A stretch of DNA of 64,000 nucleotides from Alphaproteobacteria bacterium (GCA_020848095.1 JADLAT010000017.1:124001-188000); one strand, 5' to 3'. Positions 51,760-60,334 are shown, counted from the first letter of the stretch. Numbers and translations are program-made. Notes: a model not told the origin generated them from the sequence alone.

Positions 51760-52860
51760 ATGATCGCCTATATCCTTAAACGTCTGACCTTGATGCTCCC
51801 CACCCTTTTCGGGATATTGCTCATCAGCTTTGTCATCATCCAGTTCGTACCCGGCGGCCCGGTGGAGCGCGTGATCGCGCAGCTTCAAGGTCACGGCACA
51901 GAGGCCACATCGCGTTTTGGCGGGGCCTCGGCGGGCGATTCTGCCGGCGCCATGACCAGCGGCACAGGACAATCCAGCACCTATCGCGGGGCGCAGGGGC
52001 TGGACCCGGAATTTATCAAGGAGCTTGAGGCTCTCTACGGCTTTGACAAACCCGCGCCGGAACGCTTTTGGATCATGCTGAAAAACTATGTCCGGTTTGA
52101 TCTGGGGAACAGCTATTACCGGGACGTCAGTGTGCTGTCGCTGGTGGCGGAGAAAATGCCCGTCTCCATTTCGCTTGGCCTGTGGTCCACGCTGATTATC
52201 TATCTGATCTCCATTCCGCTTGGCATTAAAAAGGCGGTGCGGGACGGCACACCCTTTGATGTGTGGACCAGCGCGGCCATCTTCATCGGCTATGCCGTGC
52301 CCAGCTTTATGTTCGCGATTTTGTTGATTGTCGTGTTTGCGGGCGGGCGGTATTTTGATATCTTCCCCCTGCGCGGTCTGCTCTCGGATAACTGGCGGGA
52401 GCTTGGCTTTTTCCATCTGGCGCTGGATTATGCCTGGCATATGGTCCTGCCTGTGGCGGCCATGGTGATTTCCGGCTTTGCCTCGCTGACGCTGCTGACT
52501 AAAAATTCCTTTCTGGATGAGATCAACAAGCAATATGTCCTGACGGCGCGGGCCAAGGGCCTGTCCGAAAACCGCGTTCTCTACGGCCATGTTTTCAGAA
52601 ATGCCATGATCATCGTTATCGCCGGATTTCCGGCGGCGTTTGTGCATATTTTCTTCACGGGTGCATTGCTGATCGAGGTGATTTTCTCGCTGGATGGCCT
52701 AGGGTTACTGGGTTATGAGAGCGTTATAAACCGGGATTATCCGGTGGTGCTCGGCACGCTTTATATCTACGCCCTGATTTCCCTCGTAATGCATCTTGTG
52801 CGCGACATTGTCTATGTCATGGTTGACCCGCGCATCGATTTTGAAGCGCAGGCGGTGTAA
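51760..52860 (+). CDS. yejB: ABC transporter permease, YejB type
   Basis: Inner-membrane permease of a peptide-type importer. 366 residues, six hydrophobic helices. It begins IAYILKRLTLMLPTLFGILL and includes a long first periplasmic loop, Gly/Ser-rich (GGASAGDSAGAMTSGTGQSS), characteristic of YejB. The EAA-type cytoplasmic loop is YVLTARAKGLSENRVLYGHV followed by FRNAMIIVIAGFP. It ends YVMVDPRIDFEAQAV. YejE follows after a small opposite-strand gene. The ATPase YejF is not found nearby. Confidence 0.93.
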   Translation: MIAYILKRLTLMLPTLFGILLISFVIIQFVPGGPVERVIAQLQGHGTEATSRFGGASAGDSAGAMTSGTGQSSTYRGAQGLDPEFIKELEALYGFDKPAPERFWIMLKNYVRFDLGNSYYRDVSVLSLVAEKMPVSISLGLWSTLIIYLISIPLGIKKAVRDGTPFDVWTSAAIFIGYAVPSFMFAILLIVVFAGGRYFDIFPLRGLLSDNWRELGFFHLALDYAWHMVLPVAAMVISGFASLTLLTKNSFLDEINKQYVLTARAKGLSENRVLYGHVFRNAMIIVIAGFPAAFVHIFFTGALLIEVIFSLDGLGLLGYESVINRDYPVVLGTLYIYALISLVMHLVRDIVYVMVDPRIDFEAQAV

Positions 52861-52878
52861 ATGCGTTTAAAGGCGCGG

Positions 52879-53205
52879 CTAAATACTATTAGTCAAAGCC
52901 GGATCTTCCGGCTGATATATAATAGCGGGTCTTGGCTGCGGCTGGGTATTCCGAGGTGCGGCATCACGCAGCGCATCAAAGTCTGCGTCTGTTTTAACCA
53001 GACCGGCGCGCTCCAACTCCACCTTATAGGCCCCTACTTCCGTTTCCTCAATTGCAATTACAAAATTTGTCAGGCTCAATTCAGCGGCCCCATGGTATCC
53101 TTCATCCGTAAGAATATGAAGACTATCGGCCAGTTTCTTCACTGCCACAGCCACAGGCGATTGTTCTTCAGCGCTCTTTTTTCCGAATAGATTGTTCAAT
53201 CCCAT
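52879..53205 (-). CDS. Hypothetical protein on the opposite strand between yejB and yejE
   Basis: 108 residues with a very strong GGAGGAAATT ribosome-binding site. MGLNNLFGKKSAEEQSPVAV opens, then AVKKLADSLHILTDEGYHG and FVIAIEETEVGAYKVELERA suggest a compact helical domain. A disordered tail (RNTQPQPRPAIIYQPED) ends the protein. No membrane segment, no known family. It is antiparallel to the transporter genes and interrupts the yejBE unit. The 205 bases after it hold nothing else I can support. Confidence 0.6.
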   Translation of the reverse strand: MGLNNLFGKKSAEEQSPVAVAVKKLADSLHILTDEGYHGAAELSLTNFVIAIEETEVGAYKVELERAGLVKTDADFDALRDAAPRNTQPQPRPAIIYQPEDPALTNSI

Positions 53206-53410
53206 AATTTCCTCCGTTTTTATTTTTTGTTTTTATAAAAAAGATCGCCCCCCTTAGAGAGCTTGCCGATTTTCTATCCAGTGGTTCTACAAAGTTATCC
53301 ATCCCGGTGCAAGTTCTGGTTATTTTGCAGCGCAGCACCGACCCCCGTCTACCGTATTTTTAAGAGCCAAGGCGCTTAAAATCCCGATAGACTCTTTTGC
53401 CGATGCCTTT

Positions 53411-54448
53411 ATGATAGAGATCATGACCTTCTCGCCCATCACGCAGCGCCGGATTGCCCAATTCAAAGCCAACCGCCGGGGGTATTTCAGCCTGTGGGCG
53501 TTTATTGCGCTTTTTATAATCGCCATGCTGTCGAATTTTATCGCCAATGATAAGCCGCTTTTGGTGCGCTATGATGGCGCGATGTATTTTCCGGTGCTTC
53601 AATCCTATGCCGAGACCGTCTTTGGCGGTGATTTCGAGACAGAGGCCGAATACCGCGATCCCTTCGTCACCGAACAGATACGGGCCAAGGGCTGGATGAT
53701 CTGGCCGCCGATTCGTTTTTCCTATGACACAATCAATTACGATCTGCCGGTGCCCGCCCCCGCCCCGCCGAGTGCGGAGAATATTTTCGGCACGGACGAT
53801 CAAGGCCGCGACGTTGCCGCACGGGTACTTTACGGCTTTCGTATTTCCGTTTTATTCGGCCTCATCCTTACGCTTATAAGTTCGATCGTGGGCGTGGCTG
53901 CGGGCGCGGTGCAGGGCTATTACGGCGGGAAGCTTGATCTGGCCATGCAACGCCTGATCGAGATCTGGGCCTCCATGCCCTCGCTTTATATTCTGATTAT
54001 CTTTTCCTCTATCTTCATTCCGGGGTTTTGGACCTTATTGTTAATATTGCTCCTGTTTTCATGGGTTTCTCTGGTCGATGTCGTGCGGGCGGAGTTTTTA
54101 AGAGCGCGGAATTTCGATTACGTGCGCGCGGCCCATGCGCTCGGCGTTTCCAATCCTGTGATTATCAAACGGCATGTTCTGCCCAATGCGATGGTCGCCA
54201 CATTGACCTATATGCCGTTTATTCTGACCGGCTCGATCACCGCGCTGACTTCTCTGGATTTTCTGGGGCTGGGGCTACCGCCCGGCTCTCCTTCTCTGGG
54301 CGAATTGCTGGCGCAGGGTAAAAACAACCTTCAGGCCCCATGGCTGGGGATTGCCGCTTTTGTCTCGCTGGCCCTGATGCTGACGCTGTTGACGTTTATC
54401 GGCGAAGCGGTTAGAGATGCGTTTGACCCAAGAAAGGCGAAAATCTGA
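53411..54448 (+). CDS. yejE: ABC transporter permease, YejE type
   Basis: Second permease of the YejABE-type importer. 345 residues. The N-terminal helix RRGYFSLWAFIALFIIAMLS is followed by a long periplasmic segment (FGGDFETEAEYRDPFVTEQI), typical of YejE. The transport domain begins FGTDDQGRDVAARVLYGFRI and has the EAA loop YVRAAHALGVSNPVIIKRHV followed by LPNAMVATLTYMP. It ends AVRDAFDPRKAKI. An alternative start is four codons downstream. It overlaps the M20 hydrolase gene by one base. Confidence 0.93.
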   Translation: MIEIMTFSPITQRRIAQFKANRRGYFSLWAFIALFIIAMLSNFIANDKPLLVRYDGAMYFPVLQSYAETVFGGDFETEAEYRDPFVTEQIRAKGWMIWPPIRFSYDTINYDLPVPAPAPPSAENIFGTDDQGRDVAARVLYGFRISVLFGLILTLISSIVGVAAGAVQGYYGGKLDLAMQRLIEIWASMPSLYILIIFSSIFIPGFWTLLLILLLFSWVSLVDVVRAEFLRARNFDYVRAAHALGVSNPVIIKRHVLPNAMVATLTYMPFILTGSITALTSLDFLGLGLPPGSPSLGELLAQGKNNLQAPWLGIAAFVSLALMLTLLTFIGEAVRDAFDPRKAKI

Positions 54449-55659
54449 TGACCGCAAAGATCAGAAACTCCATTAGCGCCCTGAAAGATGAAATTGCCGC
54501 CTACCGCCATGCGTTGCATGAAAACCCGGGCACGGCGTATGAGGAATTTTTTGCCAGCGATCTGGTGGCGGAGAAGCTCGGCGCATGGGGTATCCCATTT
54601 GAGCGGGGACTGGCCAAAACCGGAATTGTTGCCACAATTGAAGGCGTACAAAATACATCCGGCAAGGCCATTGGCCTGCGCGCCGATATGGACGCGCTGG
54701 ATATTCTAGAGGCCCCTAACAAGCCGTGGCCCTCTAAAATTCCGGGGAAAATGCATGGCTGCGGGCATGACGGGCACACAGCCTGTCTTTTGGGCGCGGC
54801 TAAATATTTAAGCGAAAATCCCAATTTTGACGGGCGCGTTCACCTGATCTTCCAACCGGCGGAGGAAGGGGAAAAGGGTGCGCATATGATGATTGATGAG
54901 GGGCTGTTCCGCAAATATCCCTGCGCCCAGATTTTCGGCCTGCATAACTGGCCTAACCTGCCGCTGGGGACGCTGGCAACGCGGACCGGGCCGATCATGG
55001 CCAGTTCCGACACGTTTCACCTCACCATCAAGGGGCGCGGCGGTCATGCCGCCAAACCCGATGCCACCATTGACCCTATCGTGATCGGGGCGCAGATCGT
55101 CACCGCACTTCAAACTCTGGTCAGCCGCACGGCAAAGCCGACCGATCCGGCGGTGCTGTCCATCACCTATTTTTCCGCCGGAACCGGCGCGCATAACGTC
55201 ATTCCGGATGATGCCAAAATCACCGGAACGCTGCGGACGTATGATGAGGATTTGCGCCAGTCCCTGCACCGGAAAATCGGGGAGATTGCACGCGGAATCG
55301 CTCAATCCATGGGCGGGGATGCCGAATATGACTTTCACTTTGTGATTGATCCCACCATCAACGACCCGCAAGCCACCGATTTTTGCGTTGATATCGCCCG
55401 GCGGATGTTCGGCGTGCATAATGTGGATGCGGATGTCACCCCCTCCATGGGCGGAGAGGATTTTGGCCGGATGCTGAGCGATGTGCCGGGATGCTATGTC
55501 TGGATGGGTCAGGGCGAATACGGGGACAACGCCGATTCCGCCTCCCCGCACAGACAGGGTTTGCACACGCCGCGTTATGATTTCAATGACGACCTTATTC
55601 CACTGGCTGTTGAATACTGGACGCAGATCGTTGAAAACGCCCTGCCGCTGAAGAAATAA
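54448..55659 (+). CDS. M20 family metallohydrolase (amidohydrolase)
   Basis: 403 residues. Zinc ligands are in KMHGCGHDGHTACLLGAAKY and EEGEKGAHMMIDEG, with the later His in AHNVIPDDAKITGTLRTY and MGGEDFGRML. This is the amidohydrolase branch (hippurate hydrolase / N-acyl-amino-acid deacylase; cf. HipO). The dimerisation domain contains GRGGHAAKPDATIDPIVIGA. The start shares one base with the yejE stop, so it is probably cotranscribed with the importer and could process imported N-acylated peptides. The substrate is inference. Confidence 0.93.
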   Translation: MTAKIRNSISALKDEIAAYRHALHENPGTAYEEFFASDLVAEKLGAWGIPFERGLAKTGIVATIEGVQNTSGKAIGLRADMDALDILEAPNKPWPSKIPGKMHGCGHDGHTACLLGAAKYLSENPNFDGRVHLIFQPAEEGEKGAHMMIDEGLFRKYPCAQIFGLHNWPNLPLGTLATRTGPIMASSDTFHLTIKGRGGHAAKPDATIDPIVIGAQIVTALQTLVSRTAKPTDPAVLSITYFSAGTGAHNVIPDDAKITGTLRTYDEDLRQSLHRKIGEIARGIAQSMGGDAEYDFHFVIDPTINDPQATDFCVDIARRMFGVHNVDADVTPSMGGEDFGRMLSDVPGCYVWMGQGEYGDNADSASPHRQGLHTPRYDFNDDLIPLAVEYWTQIVENALPLKK

Positions 55660-55670
55660 ACGCGGCGCTT

Positions 55671-56192
55671 TTAAACTTTCAAGGCCAGATCCTTTACCAT
55701 CATGAGGCACAGATCATCGTCCACCGGGCGAAATTCCCCGGCGGTGACGGGTTGGCGGTCATACGTGATGCCGTTGCCATCGGGAATATAGCCCAGCCGG
55801 GCGTAGAGCCTTTGCGCCGCGCCGAATCTGTGATGCAGCCCCACGCCAATGCCCATATAGTCCATACCCCGGCCCCGCGCTGCCGCCTCGCAATGGTCGA
55901 TCATGCGTGTGGCCAGACCGCGCCGCCGGAACTGCGGGTGCACGATTAAATCCTGAATCTCCGGGAAGCCCATTTTTTTGAAAAAGGCATATTTCGGCTC
56001 CCAGTTTAAAATGCAATATCCGGCAATCGCTTCCTCATCCTGCGCCAGAATAATCACGCGCCGCCTTGCGGCCTGATGCTCGAATTGCCGGGGAAAATAA
56101 TCCACATCCTCTTCATGGCGCAATGCTTCTGCAAAACCGCGTAGTTTTGTGAGGTCTTCCTGTATGGCGTGGCTTATTTTAAGGTTTTCCAA
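55671..56192 (-). CDS. GNAT family N-acetyltransferase
   Basis: 173 residues. The acetyl-CoA loop is IVHPQFRRRGLATRMIDHCE (RxxGxA type). AIAGYCILNWEPKYAFFKKM precedes it and MDYMGIGVGLHHRFGAAQRL then YARLGYIPDGNG follow, the standard GNAT layout. The substrate is not evident. It is convergent with the M20 gene (11-base gap) and divergent from the Pro-rich exported protein. No special features. Confidence 0.88.
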   Translation of the reverse strand: MENLKISHAIQEDLTKLRGFAEALRHEEDVDYFPRQFEHQAARRRVIILAQDEEAIAGYCILNWEPKYAFFKKMGFPEIQDLIVHPQFRRRGLATRMIDHCEAAARGRGMDYMGIGVGLHHRFGAAQRLYARLGYIPDGNGITYDRQPVTAGEFRPVDDDLCLMMVKDLALKV

Positions 56193-56229
56193 TTGCGCAT
56201 TCCTTGTTCATGGGCCTATTATACGCATC

Positions 56230-56745
56230 ATGCTCAGGCAAATCATCATCCTTATGGGGCTGGCCCCGTTGATCGCTCCGATCGCTTTTTCGGCTCCCGC
56301 CACGGCGCAGCAGCGCGAGCTTACGCCGGGCATGCATTATACCCGTATCTATAATGACCCCCTGCCCAATGCGCCCACGGCTCCGGCTGTGCCGAGCGTG
56401 CAAAAACCTGCGCCGCCCCAGCGCCCGCAATCCGCCTCCACCAGCCCCGCGCAGGCGGAAGAAATCGTGGAAGAAAGCGCTCAATCGCGGGTCTGGAATA
56501 AATACAAGGCTCTGGCCGCCGGGACTGCCGGGCCACCGGCGGAGGAAAGCGCCGCCGCGCAAACGGCGGAAAGCGCGCCGTCCCCATCCCCCCGCATGGT
56601 GCAAAAAACATCCGTGCAGGTCGAGGGGCCAAAATCAGCGGTGGCGGAGCTTATTGGCCGCTGGCACGAACAGAAGGAGCAGCAAAAAGACATGCGCTCC
56701 AAAAGCTTTGCTGTTCCGGAAAATCTTAAAACCAAAACGCCCTGA
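56230..56745 (+). CDS. Exported Pro/Ala-rich protein of unknown function
   Basis: 171 residues from MLRQIIILMGLAPLIAPIAF, a signal peptide with cleavage near the PATAQ segment. The mature protein is low in order: PNAPTAPAVPSVQKPAPPQR then SASTSPAQAEEIVEESAQSR. A slightly more defined end reads VAELIGRWHEQKEQQKDMRS. It is likely periplasmic, possibly a linker-type envelope protein. The upstream frame (27 more residues) lies in the GNAT gene promoter region and is rejected. No family recognised. Confidence 0.7.
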   Translation: MLRQIIILMGLAPLIAPIAFSAPATAQQRELTPGMHYTRIYNDPLPNAPTAPAVPSVQKPAPPQRPQSASTSPAQAEEIVEESAQSRVWNKYKALAAGTAGPPAEESAAAQTAESAPSPSPRMVQKTSVQVEGPKSAVAELIGRWHEQKEQQKDMRSKSFAVPENLKTKTP

Positions 56746-56762
56746 TTTTTTTCGTGAGTAAT

Positions 56763-56801
56763 AAAAAAACGCGCCTTCATGACAAAGACGCGCTCTTTTT
56801 T
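56763..56801. terminator. Bidirectional terminator between convergent genes
   Basis: Stem CGCGCCTT (56770-56777) / AAGACGCG (56785-56792) with one mismatch. Seven A precede it and six T follow it, so it can act in both directions. Confidence 0.6.
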
Positions 56802-56819
56802 CTTAATAAATTTTCCGCT

Positions 56820-57458
56820 CTATTTCCCGCCATATATCTTGCGGAATCCTTCGGTGACTTTGGCGATATAGGCCGGGTCACGTTCGCGCCAGTAACGCGG
56901 GTTACGCATCATGGATTGCAGATCCTGCTCGCCCGATGCACTGGCCGCCGCCGGGGCTTTCTTCAAGCCCGGCTCCTCCGATTTCATCATCCGGTGAAGG
57001 GCCAAAACCCCCTCAAACGAACTTGCAAGATTTTCCAGCACATCGGCAGGCAGGTTTTGCTGCCCAAAGCCCAACAATTGCCGGGACATTTCACGCCATT
57101 GATCCGCACCGCCAAAATGGGAAATCAATTTTTCCACTTCCCGGTCGGCCCTGAAATCCCCGGCCAGTTGCGCAATCATCGGCACCATTTTCTCAGCCGC
57201 CAGATTATAAACTTCCTGCGCCTGTTCCTGCGTCATACCGCGGGCATGCAAACGGCGATTGACCTCCATATCGGTTTCAAAAAGACCGTGAGAGCAATCA
57301 ATGCAATACTCCTCCGGTGATTTCGGTGCAGAGGGGTTTTGGGAAAGCCTTTGCTCAAGCTCCTTATAAGAGCGCAGTAAAGCGTCCAGCTGAACGCTGC
57401 CTGTTTCCGGGTTTTTGAATTTTTCCGGGATTTCTTCGGTCAAAAGATTGTCAGTCAT
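56820..57458 (-). CDS. Phage scaffold-like protein
   Basis: 212 residues, AAGGAG upstream. Helical and charged; opens MTDNLLTEEIPEKFKNPETG then VQLDALLRSYKELEQRLSQN, the start commonly seen in podovirus scaffold/capsid-assembly proteins. EEYCIDCSHGLFETDMEVNR and YNLAAEKMVPMIAQLAGDFR follow. The C-terminus has LQSMMRNPRYWRERDPAYIA. It is the last gene of the head module; a major capsid gene would be expected next but none follows. Family assignment is from pattern and position. Confidence 0.7.
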   Translation of the reverse strand: MTDNLLTEEIPEKFKNPETGSVQLDALLRSYKELEQRLSQNPSAPKSPEEYCIDCSHGLFETDMEVNRRLHARGMTQEQAQEVYNLAAEKMVPMIAQLAGDFRADREVEKLISHFGGADQWREMSRQLLGFGQQNLPADVLENLASSFEGVLALHRMMKSEEPGLKKAPAAASASGEQDLQSMMRNPRYWRERDPAYIAKVTEGFRKIYGGK

Positions 57459-57485
57459 GCTTGGTCTCCTTGATGTGTTAAAAAG

Positions 57486-59024
57486 TTAAAGGGGGTTGGT
57501 CGTTCCGGCGGCTTGCGCCGCCATGATGATCGGGGTTTCCTTGCGGACAAGATCACTGGGCACGCCCAGAGCCTCCCCCAGAAATCTGGCGGCCTGCGGC
57601 AGATTTATAGCGCTGGCGGCTTCCGGCCCCATGGCCAGAACCGATGAAATCCAGCTCAGCGTGTTTTGCACATTGCGTTGCCCCTGATACCGGGCCAGCG
57701 GAGAGCGATAATCCACTGCCACCAAACGCCCGTCCAGCGCAATATCCGGCACTTCACCGCGCCGTTTAAGGATGGCAAAGGCCCGCTTTATGAGGGGCGT
57801 TAAAAGCTCCGATTGTAAACGGCCATAGGTCGCGCCCAGCAGAAGCGACATCTCCGCCGAACGCTCCAGAACCTCAGTCGCCGTCATGCGCGGCCCCACA
57901 ACCGGGGCCAGACGATCCGCCAGCAACGCATGGCGGATACGGCTCTGGAGACTCTCCAGCACCAATTGGGAAATATCGAATCTCCCCGGCATTTGGAGCG
58001 GCTGCAAACCGGCGGAGCCTACGGCCTTGGGGATAATACTGCCCGGCACCAGTGAGATATTAGCCGGATTTAATACCCCGTCATCATCGGCCTGCCATAT
58101 CCCCGTTACGGCGATGGAGGCATTTTTGAGGATCAGCTCAACCACCTTATTAGCCGTCTTGATATCGGGCAGCGCGGTCATGATGGGGGAGCGGCCATAA
58201 ATTTCCCCGGCGGATTTTAACCACCTGAATGAAATGGCGGGCGATTGCGCGAAACGCCCGGCAGAGAGCAGGGCCGGCTCTGCCCCCTCCTCCATCAGGC
58301 AGGCATGATAGCCATAGGCCAGCCCGTCGGGTAACACGGCCTCCAGAACCCGAAAACGTTCCTGCGGGTCGCGGGCGGCACGTTTTGAAATGCTTGCGGG
58401 GATTTCCGCCAGCGGATACCGGGCTGAGATCTGCTCAATCGTCATTTCCATCTGGCGGAATACACCGTCCAGAACGCCGTTTTCGCCCTCCTCCAGAACC
58501 ACATGGCTCAAAGGGACTGCCGAGAAGCGGAAGGCTGAAAAACTGCCCGGCTCGGCCTCTTCAAAAAACAGGCTTGCCGTACCGCCCACGATCAGATCGA
58601 GATAACATTGGTGAATCTCCACAGCGAAATTCGAGCGGTCAAAATGATCCTGAATCGTTTTTCCGGCGCGCTCTAAAATGGGGGCCAGATTCTCGGCCTC
58701 CTGCGGTGAGAGATCGGGACCGGGTTTCAAGCCGAACCATTGCGACCAGATCGGCGTCAAATTGCCCAATATACTGGCGGCCAGTTGATCGGCGGCATCC
58801 ATCGCCGTTGCATCATAAATGCGCCCGGTCTGGCTTTGTCCCTCTCCGGCGGAGCCTGTGAAACCGCCCCGTTGCGGCAGGGCGTAATCATAGCATTCCT
58901 GCCAGAGGTTTTCCCAATGCGCGCGTTTCTTGCGGGCGGCTTCAAAGCGATGCAGCACCAGTTGCAGACGCGCCTGTGCGTCCGGCCCTTCTGGGGATGC
59001 TGTATTTACGAGACTCTTATTCAT
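57486..59024 (-). CDS. Podovirus-type portal (head-to-tail connector) protein
   Basis: 512 residues, the length of T7-like connectors. It starts MNKSLVNTASPEGPDAQARL, then the typical RKKRAHWENLWQECYDYALP and RIYDATAMDAADQLAASILG. VGGTASLFFEEAEPGSFSAF, SAGEIYGRSPIMTALPDIKT and TATEVLERSAEMSLLLGATY are further connector-family blocks. It forms the DNA-packaging ring at the capsid vertex. Intact in length, so recent or retained under selection. Genes around it are on the same strand. Confidence 0.9.
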   Translation of the reverse strand: MNKSLVNTASPEGPDAQARLQLVLHRFEAARKKRAHWENLWQECYDYALPQRGGFTGSAGEGQSQTGRIYDATAMDAADQLAASILGNLTPIWSQWFGLKPGPDLSPQEAENLAPILERAGKTIQDHFDRSNFAVEIHQCYLDLIVGGTASLFFEEAEPGSFSAFRFSAVPLSHVVLEEGENGVLDGVFRQMEMTIEQISARYPLAEIPASISKRAARDPQERFRVLEAVLPDGLAYGYHACLMEEGAEPALLSAGRFAQSPAISFRWLKSAGEIYGRSPIMTALPDIKTANKVVELILKNASIAVTGIWQADDDGVLNPANISLVPGSIIPKAVGSAGLQPLQMPGRFDISQLVLESLQSRIRHALLADRLAPVVGPRMTATEVLERSAEMSLLLGATYGRLQSELLTPLIKRAFAILKRRGEVPDIALDGRLVAVDYRSPLARYQGQRNVQNTLSWISSVLAMGPEAASAINLPQAARFLGEALGVPSDLVRKETPIIMAAQAAGTTNPL

Positions 59025-59052
59025 TTCCTTGATTCTCCTGAAATTGCGTTAC

Positions 59053-59361
59053 TTACTCACCCAGCAGGGTTTTGCGCTGGTTATTGCCAAAAGCCGTTTC
59101 CAGCAGGCCGCGAAATCCGGTCTGGATGGTTCCGAATCGGCCACGGTCACGGGCCAGCAAGCTGGTCTGGCGGGATTTTTCCGGGCTGGGCGCGGGCGTT
59201 GCTGTGCCGCTGCTGCCGTTCCCGCCTTGATCCCCCGGCGATGGCGCAGCGCCCGATGAGGCCGGTTGAGGCGGCGGCGCGGCGGGCGCAGGTTGCGGAA
59301 CATAGACGATTTGTGGCGAGGGATAAGACGGCACGCTCGGTCTTGAGGCTAGGCTTCCCAT
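59053..59361 (-). CDS. Phage-associated protein with Pro/Gly-rich N-terminus
   Basis: 102 residues, AAGGAG before the ATG. The first 60 residues are low complexity (PAPAAPPPQPASSGAAPSPG). The conserved end reads TSLLARDRGRFGTIQTGFRG then LLETAFGNNQRKTLLGE. From memory, similar C-termini recur in small proteins next to portals in alphaproteobacterial prophages. Function unknown; perhaps a head-completion or linker protein. It overlaps the upstream 142-residue gene by 13 bases. Confidence 0.68.
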   Translation of the reverse strand: MGSLASRPSVPSYPSPQIVYVPQPAPAAPPPQPASSGAAPSPGDQGGNGSSGTATPAPSPEKSRQTSLLARDRGRFGTIQTGFRGLLETAFGNNQRKTLLGE

Positions 59362-59777
59362 ATGAATTCTCCTTCAATGTTGGTGGTGGCGGATAAAGAT
59401 TGTGTTTTTGCGATGTGGCGATAAAGCTGCCACGGCGTAAGAATGAAACGGTGGTGAATCCCCAAAACGCGCTTGGCGATTTCGACACAGCTAAACACGC
59501 CCCACGGCGCGGCGCGGTGCACGGATTGCGGCGTAACTTCCACGACCACATGGCCCTGTTCGCGCATCCATTGCGCCAGATTGACCTGCGGCGGAATGTT
59601 ATGCACCGTAATTTCCATCATACTGGAGAGCGGATCAACGCCAATCCAGTGCAAACCGTCATGCAGCAAAAGCGCGCAATGGCGAAAGCCGGGCCTTAGA
59701 ATACGCAGCCACCACATATCGGCATGACCGCTGAAAACGACCCAGGCCTTGAGATTTGTGTGCGGCGCGGGGCTCAT
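59349..59777 (-). CDS. Phage-associated conserved protein
   Basis: 142 residues, MSPAPHTNLKAWVVFSGHAD then MWWLRILRPGFRHCALLLHD. Conserved His in GFRHCALLLHDG and a Cys in GVFSCVEIAKRVLGIHHRF suggest a papain-like (NlpC/P60-type) fold, but the order and spacing are not convincing enough to claim activity. The protein ends NIEGEFIWEA. It is translationally coupled (ATGA overlap) to the upstream 141-residue gene. Confidence 0.65.
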   Translation of the reverse strand: MSPAPHTNLKAWVVFSGHADMWWLRILRPGFRHCALLLHDGLHWIGVDPLSSMMEITVHNIPPQVNLAQWMREQGHVVVEVTPQSVHRAAPWGVFSCVEIAKRVLGIHHRFILTPWQLYRHIAKTQSLSATTNIEGEFIWEA

Positions 59778-60199
59778 TTCACCACCTGCATCCCGGGGGC
59801 ATCAGCCCATCCGGCGCGTGGATAGCTACCGGGCGCGATGATTCCCTTGCGCTCCAGCACGACCGAGATTCGCTCCAGTGCTTCGTGCCAGAGCTGCGCA
59901 GCGCGGGCTTCCTTCACGCGGCGCGGATCGGGCGCCATAAAGCGGCGACCATAATGGCGCAGCACCAAAAGATGCGCCCTCAGCAGGCGGCGCTGGCGAT
60001 AGAGCGCATCTAAAACCTTTAGAATATCAATCGGCTCACACGGGCGCGGACAAACGCCCAGCCCTGCCGTAAAACGCGCCCCTTCGTTTTTGGCCTGCTG
60101 CGCCGCGATGAACCAGAACCACGCCTCCTCAGCGTCGATAAAAGGCATGGCGCCCCCGAGCATTTTATAATCTGTGGTGTTTTGATCCGGCGTTGACAT
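59774..60199 (-). CDS. Phage-associated hypothetical protein, first gene of the head module
   Basis: 141 residues with AAGGAATAA upstream. It opens MSTPDQNTTDYKMLGGAMPF, then DAEEAWFWFIAAQQAKNEGA. RQRRLLRAHLLVLRHYGRRF and KEARAAQLWHEALERISVVL form a basic helical region that could bind DNA. Function unknown. As the first gene on the minus strand of the module it would be controlled by the 60200-60334 spacer, which holds a LexA-type site. Confidence 0.65.
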   Translation of the reverse strand: MSTPDQNTTDYKMLGGAMPFIDAEEAWFWFIAAQQAKNEGARFTAGLGVCPRPCEPIDILKVLDALYRQRRLLRAHLLVLRHYGRRFMAPDPRRVKEARAAQLWHEALERISVVLERKGIIAPGSYPRAGWADAPGMQVVK

Positions 60200-60230
60200 T
60201 GGTGATTTATTCCTTATTTTTTCTCTGTAT

Positions 60231-60245
60231 GTTCACTTTATGTTC
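60231..60245. promoter_or_regulatory. Candidate LexA (SOS) box of the alphaproteobacterial type
   Basis: GTTC-ACTTTAT-GTTC fits the GTTC-N7-GTTC consensus exactly (read GAAC-N7-GAAC on the other strand). It lies between the divergent phage module and the HTH-pyrE gene, overlapping the -35 box of the latter. A site of this form is expected by chance about twice in a random 64 kb, so it is suggestive only. Confidence 0.5.
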
Positions 60246-60261
60246 TAGTTTGTGCTATAAT
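60232..60261 (+). promoter_or_regulatory. Promoter of the HTH-pyrE gene
   Basis: TTCACT (60232-60237), an 18-base spacer and a perfect TATAAT (60256-60261); the predicted start near 60268 leaves a leader of about 67 bases. Confidence 0.5.
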
Positions 60262-60334
60262 TTTTTATTGATGTCAAGATAAATATGAATTTATTCCTAT
60301 TTACCTTTGCCGCTACAAGTGGGATTGTGTTCCT

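Noticed and set aside
53206..53410. Possible small gene or RNA in the yejE upstream spacer
   Set aside because: No ribosome-binding site, hairpin with T-run or promoter pair that I could support.
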